Origin: Magicicada septendecula
Taxonomy: Eukaryota; Arthropoda; Insecta; Hemiptera; Cicadidae
Assembly (NCBI GenBank): GCA_034769895.1
Contig: CM068367.1
Location: 349,991,111 to 350,055,110, forward strand
DNA length: 64,000 nt
Reading direction: 5' to 3'
The translations under genes and the position numbers were made by a program. The notes below the pieces were generated by a model. That model was not told the DNA's origin. It saw only the letters and a program-made list of their open reading frames with translations, and ran no database searches. Shown piece by piece: positions 34,218-47,519 of the stretch; position 1 is the stretch's first letter; the number at the start of each line of letters is the position of its first letter.

Positions 34218-34355
34218 CTGAAATCCAAATGTACATGTTATTTAAAAATTAATAATCAAATAATATTTATGGATACAAAAACAATGACTTTTCAAATAAA
34301 TATGAAATGTATATTGAGCTATAAATATCTTGTTCCAGACATATTAAAGCTTCTA

Positions 34356-36230
34356 TGAGGGTCGATCAAATGTAAATGAGACTTATTAGAGGTTTTATTG
34401 AATTAATACATATGAAAATAAATACAAAAATATTTTGCTACATAGCTTCCCATACTATGTACTAATTTTTGCCATCTCCCTGGCAGTTTTTTAACCCTTG
34501 CTTCCTAAAATCTTGTTGGACGTGTTCGTAGCCAATTGGACACAAAGTATTGCACCTCTTTGTCACTGTCTTGAGGAGTCCAAACAAATGAAAATCACAT
34601 GGTAATAAATCTGGACTGTAGCTGGATGATCCAAAGCTGTCCAGTGCAGTTCTTCCAATTTTGCTTGAGTAGTGGTACCAGTAGGGGAGACATTACCATG
34701 AAGAAGCAAGAAGCTGCGGATTGGAATCTTGCGCCTTTTGGACCAATAGGCTTCTCTAACCTTGCCAAAAAGTTCAGACTAGTACACAGTATTGTTCTTT
34801 GTTCAAGTAAAAAATCTACATACTGTCACAGGAAAAATGGCGCCAATCATACACCTCTTCGTTTTTTGGGATCCATTCTTCTCTTCTTTCTGTTCCTTCC
34901 GGCTGGCTCCGCATGGTCCAATGGAGTGGCGATGGAGTGCGCCTAAAATTCTAGTGGTGCACTTTTTATGCCCTGACAGGTTGGTGTTTTATGAGCCTAT
35001 AAGAGTGCTGCTGATCCCTGATTGGCTCACTGAAAGCTCGTCAAGTGTTACGTCTCGGCTGGTATCGAGAGCAGATGTTTCCCTCACTGCTATCACAACT
35101 CCCCCAGGTATTGAATGCTCTCCGGTGGCCAGCCCACTCCTCTTCTCCGGATTCTCTGGGTGAAGCTGTTGGGCGCCATATTGATTTGTGTGCCGGCAGG
35201 TAGCTCGCTGGTGTGGGCATATCGGGCATCCGCCCGATGATCGCTGCCCCACATTGGGTGCCACTTGTCACAGGACAAATGGCACCAATTGTACACCTCT
35301 TCGTTTTTTGGTGACTTAGAAGGGTGGTGTGGCGAGAATGCTAACTGTGATGTATGTTCCGCCAGAGCTGCGTTGTGATGTTCGGCGGCTGCGCCCGCTG
35401 TTCATGGTGTACTGCAGTCCTCCATCGGTATGTAGAGCCCGCTGCCGTCCAGGCGATGTCCATTGCTGGTTCATCACAGACCAAGAAATTGAAGAATGTA
35501 CATTCTTCTCTTCTTCTTGTTCCTTCCGACAGACTCCGCGTGGTCTGATGGAGTGGCAATGGAGCGCGACATGAGTCTATCAGAGTGCTGCTGATCCCTG
35601 ATTGGCTAGCTGTAAGCTCATCAGGTGTCACGTCTTGGCTGGTACCGAGAGCAGATGTTTGCCTCGCTGCCGTCACAATACACAACCCCTTTTGCATCCC
35701 AAAAGGTAGTACTTTGCCAGCTGATAAGTGTTTTCACATTCACTGGAATTTTTTAATTTTTTGCATACTCAACATCTTGGTTTCAGGAGTTCAGTGGTGT
35801 ACCGACAGTTCATCTCATGTCAGAACACACACTAAACATAAGTCTCCCTCAGCCACAAAATGACCCAAACGTCTCTGAGAAATTTCACATTTGGGCCTTG
35901 TGATATGCATTCAGAATTTTTGGCACCCATCTTGCAGATCTTTTGCGTAATTTCAATTCTTTTACTAATTATTATCTTCAGATTTCCATAACTTATTGAA
36001 GTTATTCCACTAATTTCTCAAATACTTATTTGTCAATCATTGTAAATACAGTTTTGAGCTTGTAAAGTGTTCTACTGTGTAACACTGTTTCTAAGTCAAT
36101 GTGTGCGAGTGAGGTTCGAAACTTCTTTCCAACCAATACACAAAAACTTATGCCATTTGTACACTTGAGCTTTCAAAAAAATATCAAAGCTAAATTGTGC
36201 ACGCAATCTGTACAAAATTTCAGCTCATTT
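34356..36230 (-). mobile_element. Degraded mariner element, interrupted by a TRIM
   Basis: The left terminus TGAGGGTCGATCAAATG follows a TA and is a mariner-type inverted repeat; no matching right repeat is seen, so that end is approximate. On the minus strand the transposase reads, N to C, a KMGAKNSECISQGPN-like segment, then in other frames EYAKN...TLISWQSTTFWDAKG (the family's WDAKG), and beyond the TRIM LLHGNVSPTGTTTQ and LEELHWTALDHPA (the LLHDNARPHT and LDHPPYSPDL motifs). Stops and frameshifts are frequent; the D in LLHDN is G here. Non-functional. Confidence 0.75.
34824..35677 (-). mobile_element. TRIM: miniature LTR retrotransposon inside the mariner
   Basis: Two direct repeats (34824-35097 and 35266-35677) begin TGTCACAGG and end TCACA in plus-strand reading, flanked by ATAC (34820-34823 and 35678-35681). 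Between them is only 168 bases. On the minus strand the spacer starts TGGCACCCAATGTGGGGC, close to the tRNA-Lys1,2 primer site, and ends with a CTGGGGGA tract, so it is oriented minus. No coding capacity. The two LTRs differ greatly in content and length (274 versus 412 bases), so this is an old insertion. Confidence 0.85.
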
Positions 36231-36515
36231 AATGCCTCTGAATACTAAAAAACTTAATAATTATATGCTGTGCAATGGACAGGACACGTGTACATCATTG
36301 TCACTCACCATAACAACAACAAAACAAATGACTTAAGAAACAAACCAGTATTGCTGTCCATGTGTAGGCAATACTACTCACTGTTACCAACATTAATGCG
36401 AATTAAACTACTACCTGACAACATCAACAAAACATGCAGGAAAAATGTGAACTAAGAGAATTCAAAGACAAACGCGCAAGCGCGTCTCACCCCACCAAGC
36501 AGTTTACAGTCATAC

Positions 36516-36806
36516 TCAAAAGTCTGTCATTTGAATGTATGTTTTCCAGCTATGAATATCGTGAGCGTCGATTTGTGTTACAAGTACTAGGCTAATATTT
36601 GTGCATGTTCATGTTACAGAGTTTGTTATTTGAATTTATATTTGCTAATTGTGAGTATCGTAGCGTTGATCTGCAGTATAATTAATATTTGTGTGTGTTC
36701 GTGTTAGGCCTACAGAGTTTGTCACTTGAATTTATGTTTATTAACTACGAGTATTGTGAGCATCGATTTGCGTTAGGCCTGTAATTAATATTTGTGTGTG
36801 TAAACC
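36516..36806. repeat. Minisatellite, about 97-bp unit, three copies
   Basis: Three diverged copies of a unit running TTTGTCATTTGAATTTATG, then TATGAGTATCGTGAGCG, then ATTAATATTTGTGTGTG. No gene association is seen. Confidence 0.75.
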
Positions 36807-36953
36807 CGATAGAAGTACTTAAACTTGAGCTTTTTATATAGTGTAATTTCCAGACTTTTAACACCACACTCGACATATAAAATTTAGAACAGCGTAGAAC
36901 GTGACAATACAAGAGTTAAATAATAGTTTATAATCAACTCCGAAATTAAATTC

Positions 36954-37184
36954 TTGGATTTTGTTGTCCATGATGTGTCCGTTTCTTAACTAAATATAAT
37001 TATTTCACTACAACTCAGAACACAAAACTTTTTATAGGTAAAAACGCAAAACCTTTATCTTACAACCTGAACCGGTTTTCACTTTTAAAAAGCTTCTTCA
37101 GATACAACCTCTAAAGGTAAAGCTTTGCGTTTTTACTCATAAAACGTTTTGTGTTCCGAGTCGTAGTGAAATAATTATATTTAG
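36954..37184. mobile_element. Foldback element with hammerhead-like arm (copy 2)
   Basis: Flanked by TCCGAAATTAAATTC (36939-36953) and the same with one extra A (37185-37200). It shares its unpaired left leader (TTGTTGTCCATG, GTGTCCGTT) and arm with the element at 59932. The minus strand of the left arm has CTGAAGA (37101-37095), stem, GAAA (37080-37077), and ACC/GGT stem. The right arm is shorter, lacking the core. Confidence 0.75.
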
Positions 37185-37220
37185 TCCGAAATTAAAATTC
37201 ATTAACTGTAGAACTGAAAG

Positions 37221-37450
37221 ATGACAAGTAACAAAGAAAGGCCTACAATTCGCAGTCAAGCACGCCAAATAGTTGGGCGAGTTATTGAATTTTTTGATGA
37301 AGAAAATAACAGTGGTTGTTATAAGTGCCCAATAAACAACACGATAAAACGAGCAGCAGCTGCAACAGGAAAGTTAGAAACCACAATTTGTAAGATACGG
37401 AAAGAGGTAAAAGTGTCAAAATCGACTGGTGGAAAACTGAGCACTTTACT
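37221..37450 (+). pseudogene. N-terminal fragment of an IS630/Tc1-type transposase
   Basis: Starts MTSNKERPTIRSQARQIVGR and contains NNTIKRAAAATGKLETTICK, a helix-turn-helix pattern like the N-terminal domain of DDE_3 transposases (compare RRISNTVAS preceded by KLTAEACGISEQSVQ in the 49.8 kb gene). No catalytic part follows; low-complexity NKNKNKKQT sequence ends the frame. Probably a truncated transposon. Confidence 0.5.
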
Positions 37451-37529
37451 CAATAAAAATAAAAACAAAAAACAAACCAAAAATGGTTTAACTTTTAATC
37501 AGTTAATTTTATTATCTTTAATCAGTTAG

Positions 37530-39099
37530 TTTTTGTAACTATTAACTATAACTTTAACTTAGTTAGTTTGTTTGGACAGTAACTTTAACTTTGATCAGTT
37601 AACAATTATTATGAGGTTTCCCCAAGTCCGTTTATAATGTGGTATACACAATATCACGTTAGAAACTTGGTAATTGAATAGTAATTAAATTTACTTGTTC
37701 CTCATAATTTCACTCGTTTATAGAACTACCATTTGTAATAGCAAAACCTTTCTCTACCAGCTAACGTTTCATGTTGTAATTCGAAACAATCATGAGCATA
37801 AGTAACATAACTTTATACATTTATGAAGAGTACAAAAAAATTAAACATTGAATAGCCTTATTGACATATTAAGCTCCAAACTGAAGTAACAATAATCCAT
37901 TTATGTTGATCAACAACGGAGACACGACTAGTTATGTTTTACAGATCAACACCTAATTGAAATTGTGGAGTTTATTGCTCATACTGTTTATGTTTATGGT
38001 CAAAGTAATTTAATAATTTTTGAAACGGTGTAGAATAACAATTTTGACACCATACGCGTACAGTTAAGTATTATAATGCTCTAACTTTAATTTCTGGATG
38101 TGTAAATTTTCTTGTCGTGTATGAGTTTTACTTTGACTGTACAAACATCATGCAGCGTAGGGGAACGTACTGAAACCCCCGCACAACTGGCAGTGCCAGT
38201 GCTGCTACGCTTCCCCTCTCCAGATTCTGTGTTAACGGAGCCATGTAGTACCTTGTGCTAATGGGATCAGTAAGTCACACATGACTTTCACTGTAATCCA
38301 TGTACACTTAGTGCACCAAGTTCAGTCAGCTGAGTTGTTGTACAGCAGTCATGTGAAACTGATATCAGATATAGGGCTAATTCAGTGAAGCAGAACCAAT
38401 GAGGCCTACATACAATTCAAATTCTCATGGCCCACTCTCAGCTAAATTCTGAGAGAACCCTGGAAATCATCTGAGTACATAGAACGTTGCTCTCTTAGTG
38501 GATATGATGTTTACACAGACTTCCAAACGGACATCTTTCCAATAGTTCAGTGGAAGTAGAAATTATCTGCCCACTGTGCTCAATGTCAACAACTATGTTG
38601 AGGAAAAGGATGAACAGAACATCCTGTATTTATTATTTTCCTGAGCAGGCCATTGCATAAGGATTTCCTAACAAGGCTGGAACTGACCCTGATATCTACT
38701 CTACTAAAAAAGGGAACTGACCCTGAAGTCTGCTCTACTAGAAAAAGAGACTACTTACTATTACACAGGAAAAAATCAATAAATGTTCTGCCTTTTATAT
38801 GAGAGACTCTATGATGATGAGTGGATTCAGTGAAATGGTTTCAAAAATTGACAGATGAAAGAATGAAAACTGGTAAGATTAGTGGACTGCTTTTACTAGC
38901 ATGTCACAATACATACTAGTCCAAATTACACAGAAACAAACTTTGATACAGAAATTACTTTTGAATAGATTATTATGTTATTTTTCTATCAAAGTACTAC
39001 AACATAATAAATTCTGCACATAACAATTGTTATATTTTCATTATAATAAACGATGTTATGCCTGCTTGAAGTAAAGCTGTCCATTATACGGATTCTCTC
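37530..39099. other. Intronic stretch, nothing recognised
   Basis: AT-rich, with short repeats of an ACTTTAACTT/GTTAG type near 37540-37600. No coding or repeat family recognised. Confidence 0.5.
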
Positions 39100-39319
<220 letters not shown>

Positions 39320-39488
39320 AACAATATTTTTTATAAAATGTTATTGATAGGTTACAATTTGTTTAATAATCTGTATTATAATTAGTAATTTAATCTTGAC
39401 TATAACAGGTGAATTAAAAAAATTGAAAGAATTTATGAATAAATCTAGCAGGAAAAAATTATGTATATATTTTCTAAGCCTTAGCATA

Positions 39489-40391
39489 CGAGGGGGGACC
39501 CAAAAGTAACGAGAATTTTTCTCTGGCAGTTGGTAGAACGCTAGTTCCGACTTCTCCCGCTAGGTACCTTCACTAGACACCATTTTGTATCAGTTGCCCT
39601 AGCGGCATTATTGTGGAAACATTAGCGCGGTCAGTGTGACTATTTTTTGTAAGCGCTGTTTCACGTTTTCGGCGATTTGTCAATGGCAGACATTAAATAC
39701 CAACGTGCTAACATCAGGTTCTGTTTCCTGTTAGGGAAATCAGCAGCAGAAACTGTCGCAATCCTTCGGATGGCTTATGGGGAGGAAGCTTTGAGCCAGG
39801 CAAGGATTTTGAGCCAACAAGAAAGCACACGCAGAATGAATTTTGCTGCACCACGTTTCATCTTCAGATCTTCAGTCAAAATTTGTTGGCATGAACTCCA
39901 GGATATTCCAGTCATTTCCTCCAATTCATCGATTGTTCTACGACGATCAAACATGATCGCAACACGGATTTTTTCAATATTTTCGCCCATTTTGGAAGTC
40001 GAGGGACATCCCGGTCGTGGTTCGTCTCCAATTGACATTTGACCACTTTTAAAATGAGGAAACCACTCGTAAATCCTTGCCTGGCTCAAAGCTTCCTCCC
40101 CATAAGCCGTCCGAAGCACTGCGACAGTTTCTGCTGCTGATTTCCCTAACAGGAAACAGAACCTGATGTTAGCACATTGGTATTTAATGTCTGCCATTGA
40201 CAAATCGCCGAAAACGTGAAACAGTGCTTACAAAAAATAGTCACACTGACCGCACTAATGTTTCCACAACAATGCCGCTAGGGCAACTGATACAAAATGG
40301 TGTCTAGTGAGGGCACCTAGCGGGAGAAGTCGGAACTAGCGTTCTACCAACTGCCAGAGAAAAATTCTTGTTACTTTTGGGTCCCCCCTCG
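39489..40391. mobile_element. Palindromic mariner derivative
   Basis: Both ends carry CGAGGGGGGACCCAAAAGTA flanked by TA (39487-39488, 40392-40393). The two halves are inverted copies of a mariner 5' end of about 320 bases. On the minus strand from 40203 the N-terminal transposase domain reads FCFLLGKSAAETVAVLRTAY, then EALSQARIYEWFPHFKSGQM, GDEPRPGCPSTS and IDELEEMTGISWSSCQQIL (HTH and the D-E-P-R-x-G-x-P-S motif). The plus strand from 39683 repeats the first part. The catalytic domain is missing, so it cannot supply its own transposase. Confidence 0.88.
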
Positions 40392-40393
40392 TA

Positions 40394-40798
40394 CATACAT
40401 TAGTTGGGAGAAAATATAGAACTCCACTTGTATAATTACTTATTTTTTTATTATTGTGATAAAAGAAGTGACAAAAAGCATGAAGTGGACACATGCGCCT
40501 AAACATGCACAAAAAATCATTTATTACATTTACATTGCCTCTTTTTAGATAACTGGCATATTTTTTAGCGGCACTAATTTTTCTGGTGTCAAGATACCAT
40601 TTTTGAGTAGAAGCAATTTTCAACTTCTACTACTATGTACACGTGGAACAACTTCAGTAAAAAAAAGGTGTACTATAAAAAAAGGAACAATTTTTATGAA
40701 TCAAAGCTCAAGCCACGCTTAGGAGTCATAGGACCTTAGTTGGCCAATGTAGTTATGCAATGTAATTGGTGCAAAATGTGTTGTGTTTATTCATATTC
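40394..40798. other. Intronic stretch, nothing recognised
   Basis: AT-rich sequence between the palindromic mariner and the gypsy element. No signal seen. Confidence 0.5.
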
Positions 40799-40802
40799 AT
40801 AT

Positions 40803-43800
40803 CGTTATGCCATTACAGACCATTCAACATGTTTCTCAGCTACCCCAGTAGAGCCCAGATGTAATGTTTGTGTGCGTACATGACACTTAAGCTGAATTCT
40901 TTATAGCGGCATTATTATTTGTGTGTGCAGATTAACTTGAATTATTGTACGAGTATAATCTTGTTGAATAACTTGTTGTAGAACAGCTACAGGACGGGCT
41001 GTAAAAGTGTTTGGAAAAGTGGAGATACACCTACACCTTGGTTGACCTGAGTTTGATCATCAAGCACTTATGCAGACATTGTGGATGAGGGAATTCTTGG
41101 TGTGGACGTTATGAACGCATATGGATTTATAGTCAACTTCTAAAACAATGTCTAGAGAATCGGAAAAGAAGAGGTAATGCTCTCCACAATGAATACATCA
41201 GAAAAATCGATGGACGTGATAAATCAAGTGGCCGTAACTGTCCCGCCGTCAAACTCCGAAAAGATCATCATGGTTAGAATCAAAGCAGATACTAGGGGCA
41301 ACCAGTGCTCTGTATTCGAACCCCACGTAGTCAGCACACCGGGCATAGTAATTGCCAGAAGTTTAGTAAGAAACCTGACAACACCGGAAATGTACATATT
41401 AGAGTGGCGAATATTTTGGACCAACTTGTCACTTTACAAAGCAAAACGCACCTAGGTAAAATGTCTCCTGTGGCCTGGGTAGCCGGAATCACGCAACGAA
41501 GATCCAGTGCTTCGTACAGTTCCAAATTACCAGAGGAACTGCAGGAATTATTGAACACATCTTCTAACGACCTCTCAAGTGGTGAGGTAAAAGAACTCAG
41601 ACATGAGATTTTTACATGAATTTAAAGATTCTTTTGCAGTTCGGGGCCAGTCATTGGGAAGAACCTCTCTTGTACAACATCGCATCAATACCGGGGACAC
41701 AACAACAATACGCCAACCTCCTCGAAGGCCTCCTCTAAGTAAGAGGAAATGTCTAGGTTAAAGCAGGACATGTTGACAGAGGGAATAATCGAGCTTTTGT
41801 CAAGTGCTTGGTCTTCTCCGGTAGTGCTGGTAGCGAAGAAAGACGGTGGATTACGTTTCTGCGTAGATTACCAGATTGAAGTGAAGTAGAATGAAGTGAC
41901 AAAGAAAGATTGCTATCCACTACCTCGCGCTGACGATACACTCGACACGCTGTCCGGAGCAGTGGTTTTCATTTTGGACCTGAAGAGTGGATATTGGCAA
42001 GTGGGTCTTCATCAAGAAGACAAGGAAAAGACCGCTTTCTCGACTCCATGTGGCTTATTCCAATTTAACGTCAAGCAATTTGGACTCTGTAATGCACGAG
42101 CACCATTCGAAAGATTGATGCATCTGGTACTCTGAAGGCCTGACATGGAATACTTGCCTTGTTTATTTAGTCAATGTGATATTCGTCGGGAAGACTTTCA
42201 AATACCATTTGAAAAACCTTAAGGAGGTTCTAACTAGAACTCATGGTGCCCAACTGAAGCTGAACCTGAAAAAATGTTCTCTATTCCAAAAAGAAGTACA
42301 GTATCTGGGGCATCTGGTTTTGGCAACAGGTGTTAGCATGGACCCTAATAAAGTAGACACCATAAGAGACTGGCCAATTCCGAAGAGTAAACACAAAGTT
42401 TGGAGTTTCCTGAGGTTATGCTGATATTACAGACGTTCTGTGAAAGGCTTCACTACTATTGCTAAACCATTGCTTAAGCTAACACAAAGTAAATGAAACT
42501 TCTAGTGGTCAAGAGAGTGTGATCAAGCATTATGTTATGATCAAGAGAGTGGGGTAAGACTAAAGAGTGCATTACGTTCACAGCCAATTCTCGCTTTCCC
42601 AGCTTCCAAAGGGAAGTACATCATAGACACAGACGCAAGCAATATTTGTCTAGGAGCAGTTTTGTCTCAAATGCAAAACTGTAAAGAATGAGTAATAGGA
42701 TATTACAGCAAGACGCTTTCTAAACCAGTGCATTACAAGGAGAGAGTTGCTGACAGTCATCCGAGCTTTGGAGCACTTCCGTAAATATATCTATGGGAGG
42801 AAGTTTTCACTATGCACTGACCATCCCGTGCTTGCATGGCTCTTGAGATTTAAAAATCCGGAAGGGCAGTTGGCAAGATGGCTCGAATGTCTGCAAGAGT
42901 ACAACTTCAAGGCAAAACATTGGCAGGGGCGCCTGCATGGTAATGCAGATGGCTTATCCTGAAGACCGTGCTCGGAAGATTGTCGACATTGCCACAGAAA
43001 GGAAGAACAGAACGCATATGAACACGTTCAAGCCATCACTATAGATTTCCTGGCAGACGCCTGGATGACACAAGAGTTTCGACAAGAACAGATTATGGAT
43101 GAAGCATTGATGGCAAAAAAAAAGGTCGCTGCCCGGATTGGCAAGATATCTGCCATGGTTCTGAAGTGCTGAAGGGCTAATGGGCACAATGGGAATCTCT
43201 TGCCTTGTAGAACGGATTGCTGAAAGGGCTTGGGAAAGTGCAGATGGACGAGACGTGGTCATGCAGCTGATAGTTCCCACAAGTAAAGTGCAGTTTGTTT
43301 TGAAGGAGATACATGATGGAATGTCTGGATGTTATCTTGGCGTTAACAAAACCCTTGACAAACCACGGAAGCAATTCTATTGGCTTCCTCTTTGCCACGG
43401 CATAGAGGAATGGTGTCAGAGATGTGAAATATGTGCTGCAAGCAAGGGCCCACTAACCAGAAGCAGGGAGAAAATGAGACAGTATAACATTGGACTTCTA
43501 TTCACAAGACTTGCCATAAATACTGCTGGACCTTTCCCAGTTAGTTATGATGGAAACTGGTACATCATGGTTGTAGATGACTACTTTACTAAGTGGGTGG
43601 AAGCCTACACAATTCCAAATCAGGAGGTTACCACTGTGGTAAAGGCATTAGTTCACAACTTCTGTTGCCATTATGGAGCCCCTATGGAAATCCATACGGA
43701 TCAAGGGACGAATTTCGAATCAGGAGTGTTTAAAGAATTATGCCGTCTACTCAGAATCTGAAAGACCACGACAACGCCTCTCCATCCTCAGTCGGATGAA

Positions 43801-44892
43801 ATGGTTGAGAAATTGAATAGGACACTTGAGCAGCATCTGTCGAAGGTTGTTGAGGAGAACCAAACAGACCAGGACCACTATTCCTCATGGCGTATAGGTC
43901 ATCAGTACATGACACAACCGGCATGACTCCAGCAAAATTGGTGTTTAGGTGAGAGATTCGTCTTCCTGGTGACTTGATGTTCGGATCACTCAGTCCCAAG
44001 AGCCACAGAAAAACAACTATTCCTTGCAACTAGAAAACCAACTGCGAGAAATGAATCGGTTGATAAGACGATGGCTGAAGATAGCTAGTGATAAAATGAA
44101 AACTGGGTATGACATTCGCAGTAATAGTGTGGGTTTTCAAGAAGGAGATCAGGTTTGGTTGTACAACCCAAAGGGCCATCGTGGTTGCTCACCTAAACTT
44201 CAGACTAACTGGGAAGGACTTGTGAAAAAGAGAATCAATAATGTTGTCTATCGGATTCAACAGGAAGGACAGTGAAAGTTCAGGGTTGTCCACCTAGATT
44301 GCCTGGCTAAGTATTACTTCAGAGATGGTTTGCCAGTTCGGGATGAACAGGCTTAAGGAGTGGGCAGTGTTATGCCATTACAGAACGTTCTACACGTTTC
44401 TTGGCTACCCCAGAAGAGGCCAGATGTAATGTTTGTGTTTGTACATGACACTTAATATGTGAGGGAGTGTTACATAATACGGAACATGCTCGTACATTCG
44501 TCAGTGTTGTTTGACAAATTCTCAATTAGCCTAATGGTGCGTGTTTCTGCTGCGCTGAAGTATCCTCTAGAATTTTTGACTGCTTGTTAAGGACGCATAT
44601 TATGGAACTATAGGCTATAAATAGCCCATACCTGCCGTTTAATTTGTGAGTATTAGTTTTGTCAAGTGGAGTATTAGTGAAAGGTGATTGTAGTGCAGAA
44701 TTTTTATAGTTGACATTATTATTTGTGCGGACAGATTAACTTGAATTATTGTATGAGTATAATCTTGTTGAATAACTTGTTGATTTCCAATGTTAATTGA
44801 GATTAATTAAAGCTAGTGATTAGTGACTTAACTGGTGTCTTGTATTTTGTTTTCCACTGTACCATACAATGATCCGTTAGACCGTCGTAACA
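40803..44892 (+). mobile_element. Old Ty3/gypsy element lacking gag and protease
   Basis: Flanked by ATAT (40799-40802 and 44893-44896). The right LTR is 44368-44892 (TGTTATGCC to TCGTAACA). The left LTR is a shorter relic (40803 to about 40983) sharing its first and last blocks. The coding remains, in order, are a protease-RT linker, reverse transcriptase ([48 protein letters not shown]), RNase H (IDTDASNICLGAVLSQ, LCTDHPVLAWLL), integrase (CQRCEICAASKGP, IHTDQGTNFESGVF) and a C-terminal tail (GDQVWLYNPKGHRG). It is heavily broken, around ten or more interruptions, and much older than Y. Confidence 0.88.
44368..44892 (+). repeat. 3' LTR of the old gypsy element
   Basis: 525 bases, preceded by an AGGAGTGGGCAG purine tract. 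Its first 90 and last 75 bases align with 40803-40983. Confidence 0.8.
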
Positions 44893-44896
44893 ATAT

Positions 44897-47214
44897 GTAA
44901 CTGCAGTTTAGTAAACATAATATCTTTACTGGTTGTTACTGTTTATTGTGAACAGTGTGTAACTGGTTATTATATTTGGTGTACAACAGCTGAATGAAGT
45001 GTGAATTTGATAGAAGTGTAAACACAATGTGAGATTACTTTAAATGACACTGGTACACAAGCACAGTCTATACAAGTGCAACTGGCAACCTTGAGTTTTC
45101 CTAATTTTTTGTGAAATTGAGCCATTTTTGAAGCCATCCTTCTTCTTGCCATCATATGGTGATGAACTGAGTTTTAACCTTATAAACTGTTAATCGTGTA
45201 CCAATATGATGAGAGACATGAAAAATATAAGCAAGTGACCTTTAGATTGGTATGGTGTTATTCATTTTTTTACTATGGTTGAGTGATTCAATGTGAAAAT
45301 ATCTGTCTACGTTGTTACAGCACAGTGGTAATTTAACATATTTCTTAAACAACAGATAACTGACCACATCCGTCACTATTTTTTAGGTGCTCTCCACCAT
45401 ATTCTGGACTGACACCATTACGGAGCGATTAGTAGTGGTACTGTGATGCACTGCTGCATGGTAGTAGCACTCATCTTGTGAACCTTTTGATGTGTTTGCA
45501 GCACACAGCAATTTTTATTAAGGGTCAAGCAGGAACAGCATGTTTGTATACAGTTTTGTACAAATATCTAAAAATGTAAGAAAAAACTAACAATTTAAAA
45601 AATGTTTGGTGAGAAGTACTTGATCACACACATTCTTCACTAGCTTGAATATTTCAAGATCAGCTGAACATCTGTTAGTTGATGACAAGTACATAGAGAG
45701 GCCTTTGATGAGCACAACTCAAAATATTCACAAAATCTGACAGCTTAGCTGTCAGTTAAGAACTGATTACTGACAATTTATTTCTTTAAAAATGTGGATA
45801 TTGTGTATAGGATATGTCAACAAATACTCTCTGATGAATTAGGCACATATCAAATTGTAACCAAATCTGTGCTCTTGATGACTCAGAACAATAATTTCTG
45901 CACAGAACTTTGTCAACTCTTTCAGATGATGTTGCCCCATTCTTATCCAGTTTCTTCTTAATGAGGAGAGATTGGGTTTCAGCTTGTAACACTGAGACAA
46001 AGCAACATTCTAGCAATGTTTCTACATATTAGTGGAAAAGTCTTTCTTTCCCAATACCCAGAAAACCTGATACATAGTAAAGTCCAGATCACATATAGTT
46101 ATGTCTCAGACTTTGATGAGACAAAACCTGCCTTCTTCGCCATAGCAAAGACTCTGCTTACAGTGCACTACCCAATAATTTTTGACCAAAAAATCATAGC
46201 TCTTGTTAGCTCACACTCATTATTTGGCCTATTACCTACTATTAGAAATTCTTAATTGTCAAAAGTGAAAAAGCAAAATAAAGGGACTCGATTTTACATC
46301 ATATAAGAATTTCAAAGAAAATCTAAGGTTTTGCTTGACATTCCTGTTGAAAAGGACTTCTGGGAGTTATTCTGGTATTGATGGAAGGGTTGGGCCAGTA
46401 CATATGTGAAGAAAGAAACAATTTCGAAGATGATATCAGCCAACAGTTAACATAATAAATTAAAATTTTTGAATGCCATTAGTCCAGAATATTTTGGACT
46501 ACACATACTTAAAGACTACACAATGTAAATCTACACCGTCACTTCAAGCACACACTTGTGATTTCTATGGTTCTTATACCTTCACATCCTACACTTCACA
46601 TCTTGACATCTCCCAAATATTTTGGACAGTGCCTCAGATATTACAAAATATTAAAAATACATAATATTTTTATATTTCCAAAAATATTAATTCTTTATTT
46701 TAATTAAAATGTTCTGACACTTGTGTATACTGTCACCTTCAGATGTAAACATTAATATACATACTTCTTTATTATTTTTATCTGAAGACGACAGTACACA
46801 AAACTATAAAAATAATAAAATACAAAACAAAAACTATATTCTTATAAAAATAAAAATATTATTTGTTTATTAATAAAAAAGAGTAGAGATAATTATCAAT
46901 ACAAAACATTAATGGACATATTAAGTACTTGGTGTGTGTATATAATATTTTTAAACTACAAAAAATTAAGATTATAAAATCTTATTAAAAGTTGGACTTG
47001 ACACTTAACTTTCTAATCACTGTAATAAATCTCATTCTAAATCATCACTGTTTAAATATGATTACTTTTTTTTAAGCAGAACACATACAAGAATTTTTAA
47101 ACCAATAAATTCAATATGGGTGGATTTCAGATTTGAAATAACAAAACCATTTATTTGTCCATAACCAATGAAAATTCTCTGTAAGAGGAAATGCAAAGAA
47201 AGAGCTGTCCTTGC
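44897..47214. other. Intronic stretch, no firm feature
   Basis: AT-rich. Contains a short inverted repeat near 46721-46803 (TTGTGTATACTGTC and CCTTCAGAT against ATCTGAAG and GACAGTACACAA) that may be a worn relative of the foldback elements. No gene recognised. Confidence 0.45.
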
Positions 47215-47519
47215 TACTAGGGTATACTTCGCTTTTCAAAGCTCCAAACTGCTATTATGAGTACTAGAGCAATTGGCAACACTGATTAGTTTGCGCATGC
47301 ACGGTAGCTTTATCTGGTCCGTTGGGCATGTAACCACCATATTGTTGCCAGTCCATTACAGTCTGCCTTTGTGTGAGAGCGGGTTATAATGAGTGCAAAA
47401 ATAAAAATCCTGCCAGTTGTGAAGTTCACCCAGTGATTAGATGTCCAAATCCAAGAGGATATAATGCTACTGAAATTCACTGTCAACTGTGTGAAACATA
47501 TGGGTCTACCGCAATTATA

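Noticed and set aside
36516-36806. CRISPR-like array
   Set aside because: Three adjacent diverged units without unique spacers in an animal genome; a minisatellite.
45780-46260. Possible host or transposase exon from open stretches on both strands
   Set aside because: No motif, no consistent splice borders and no agreement with a known family by eye.
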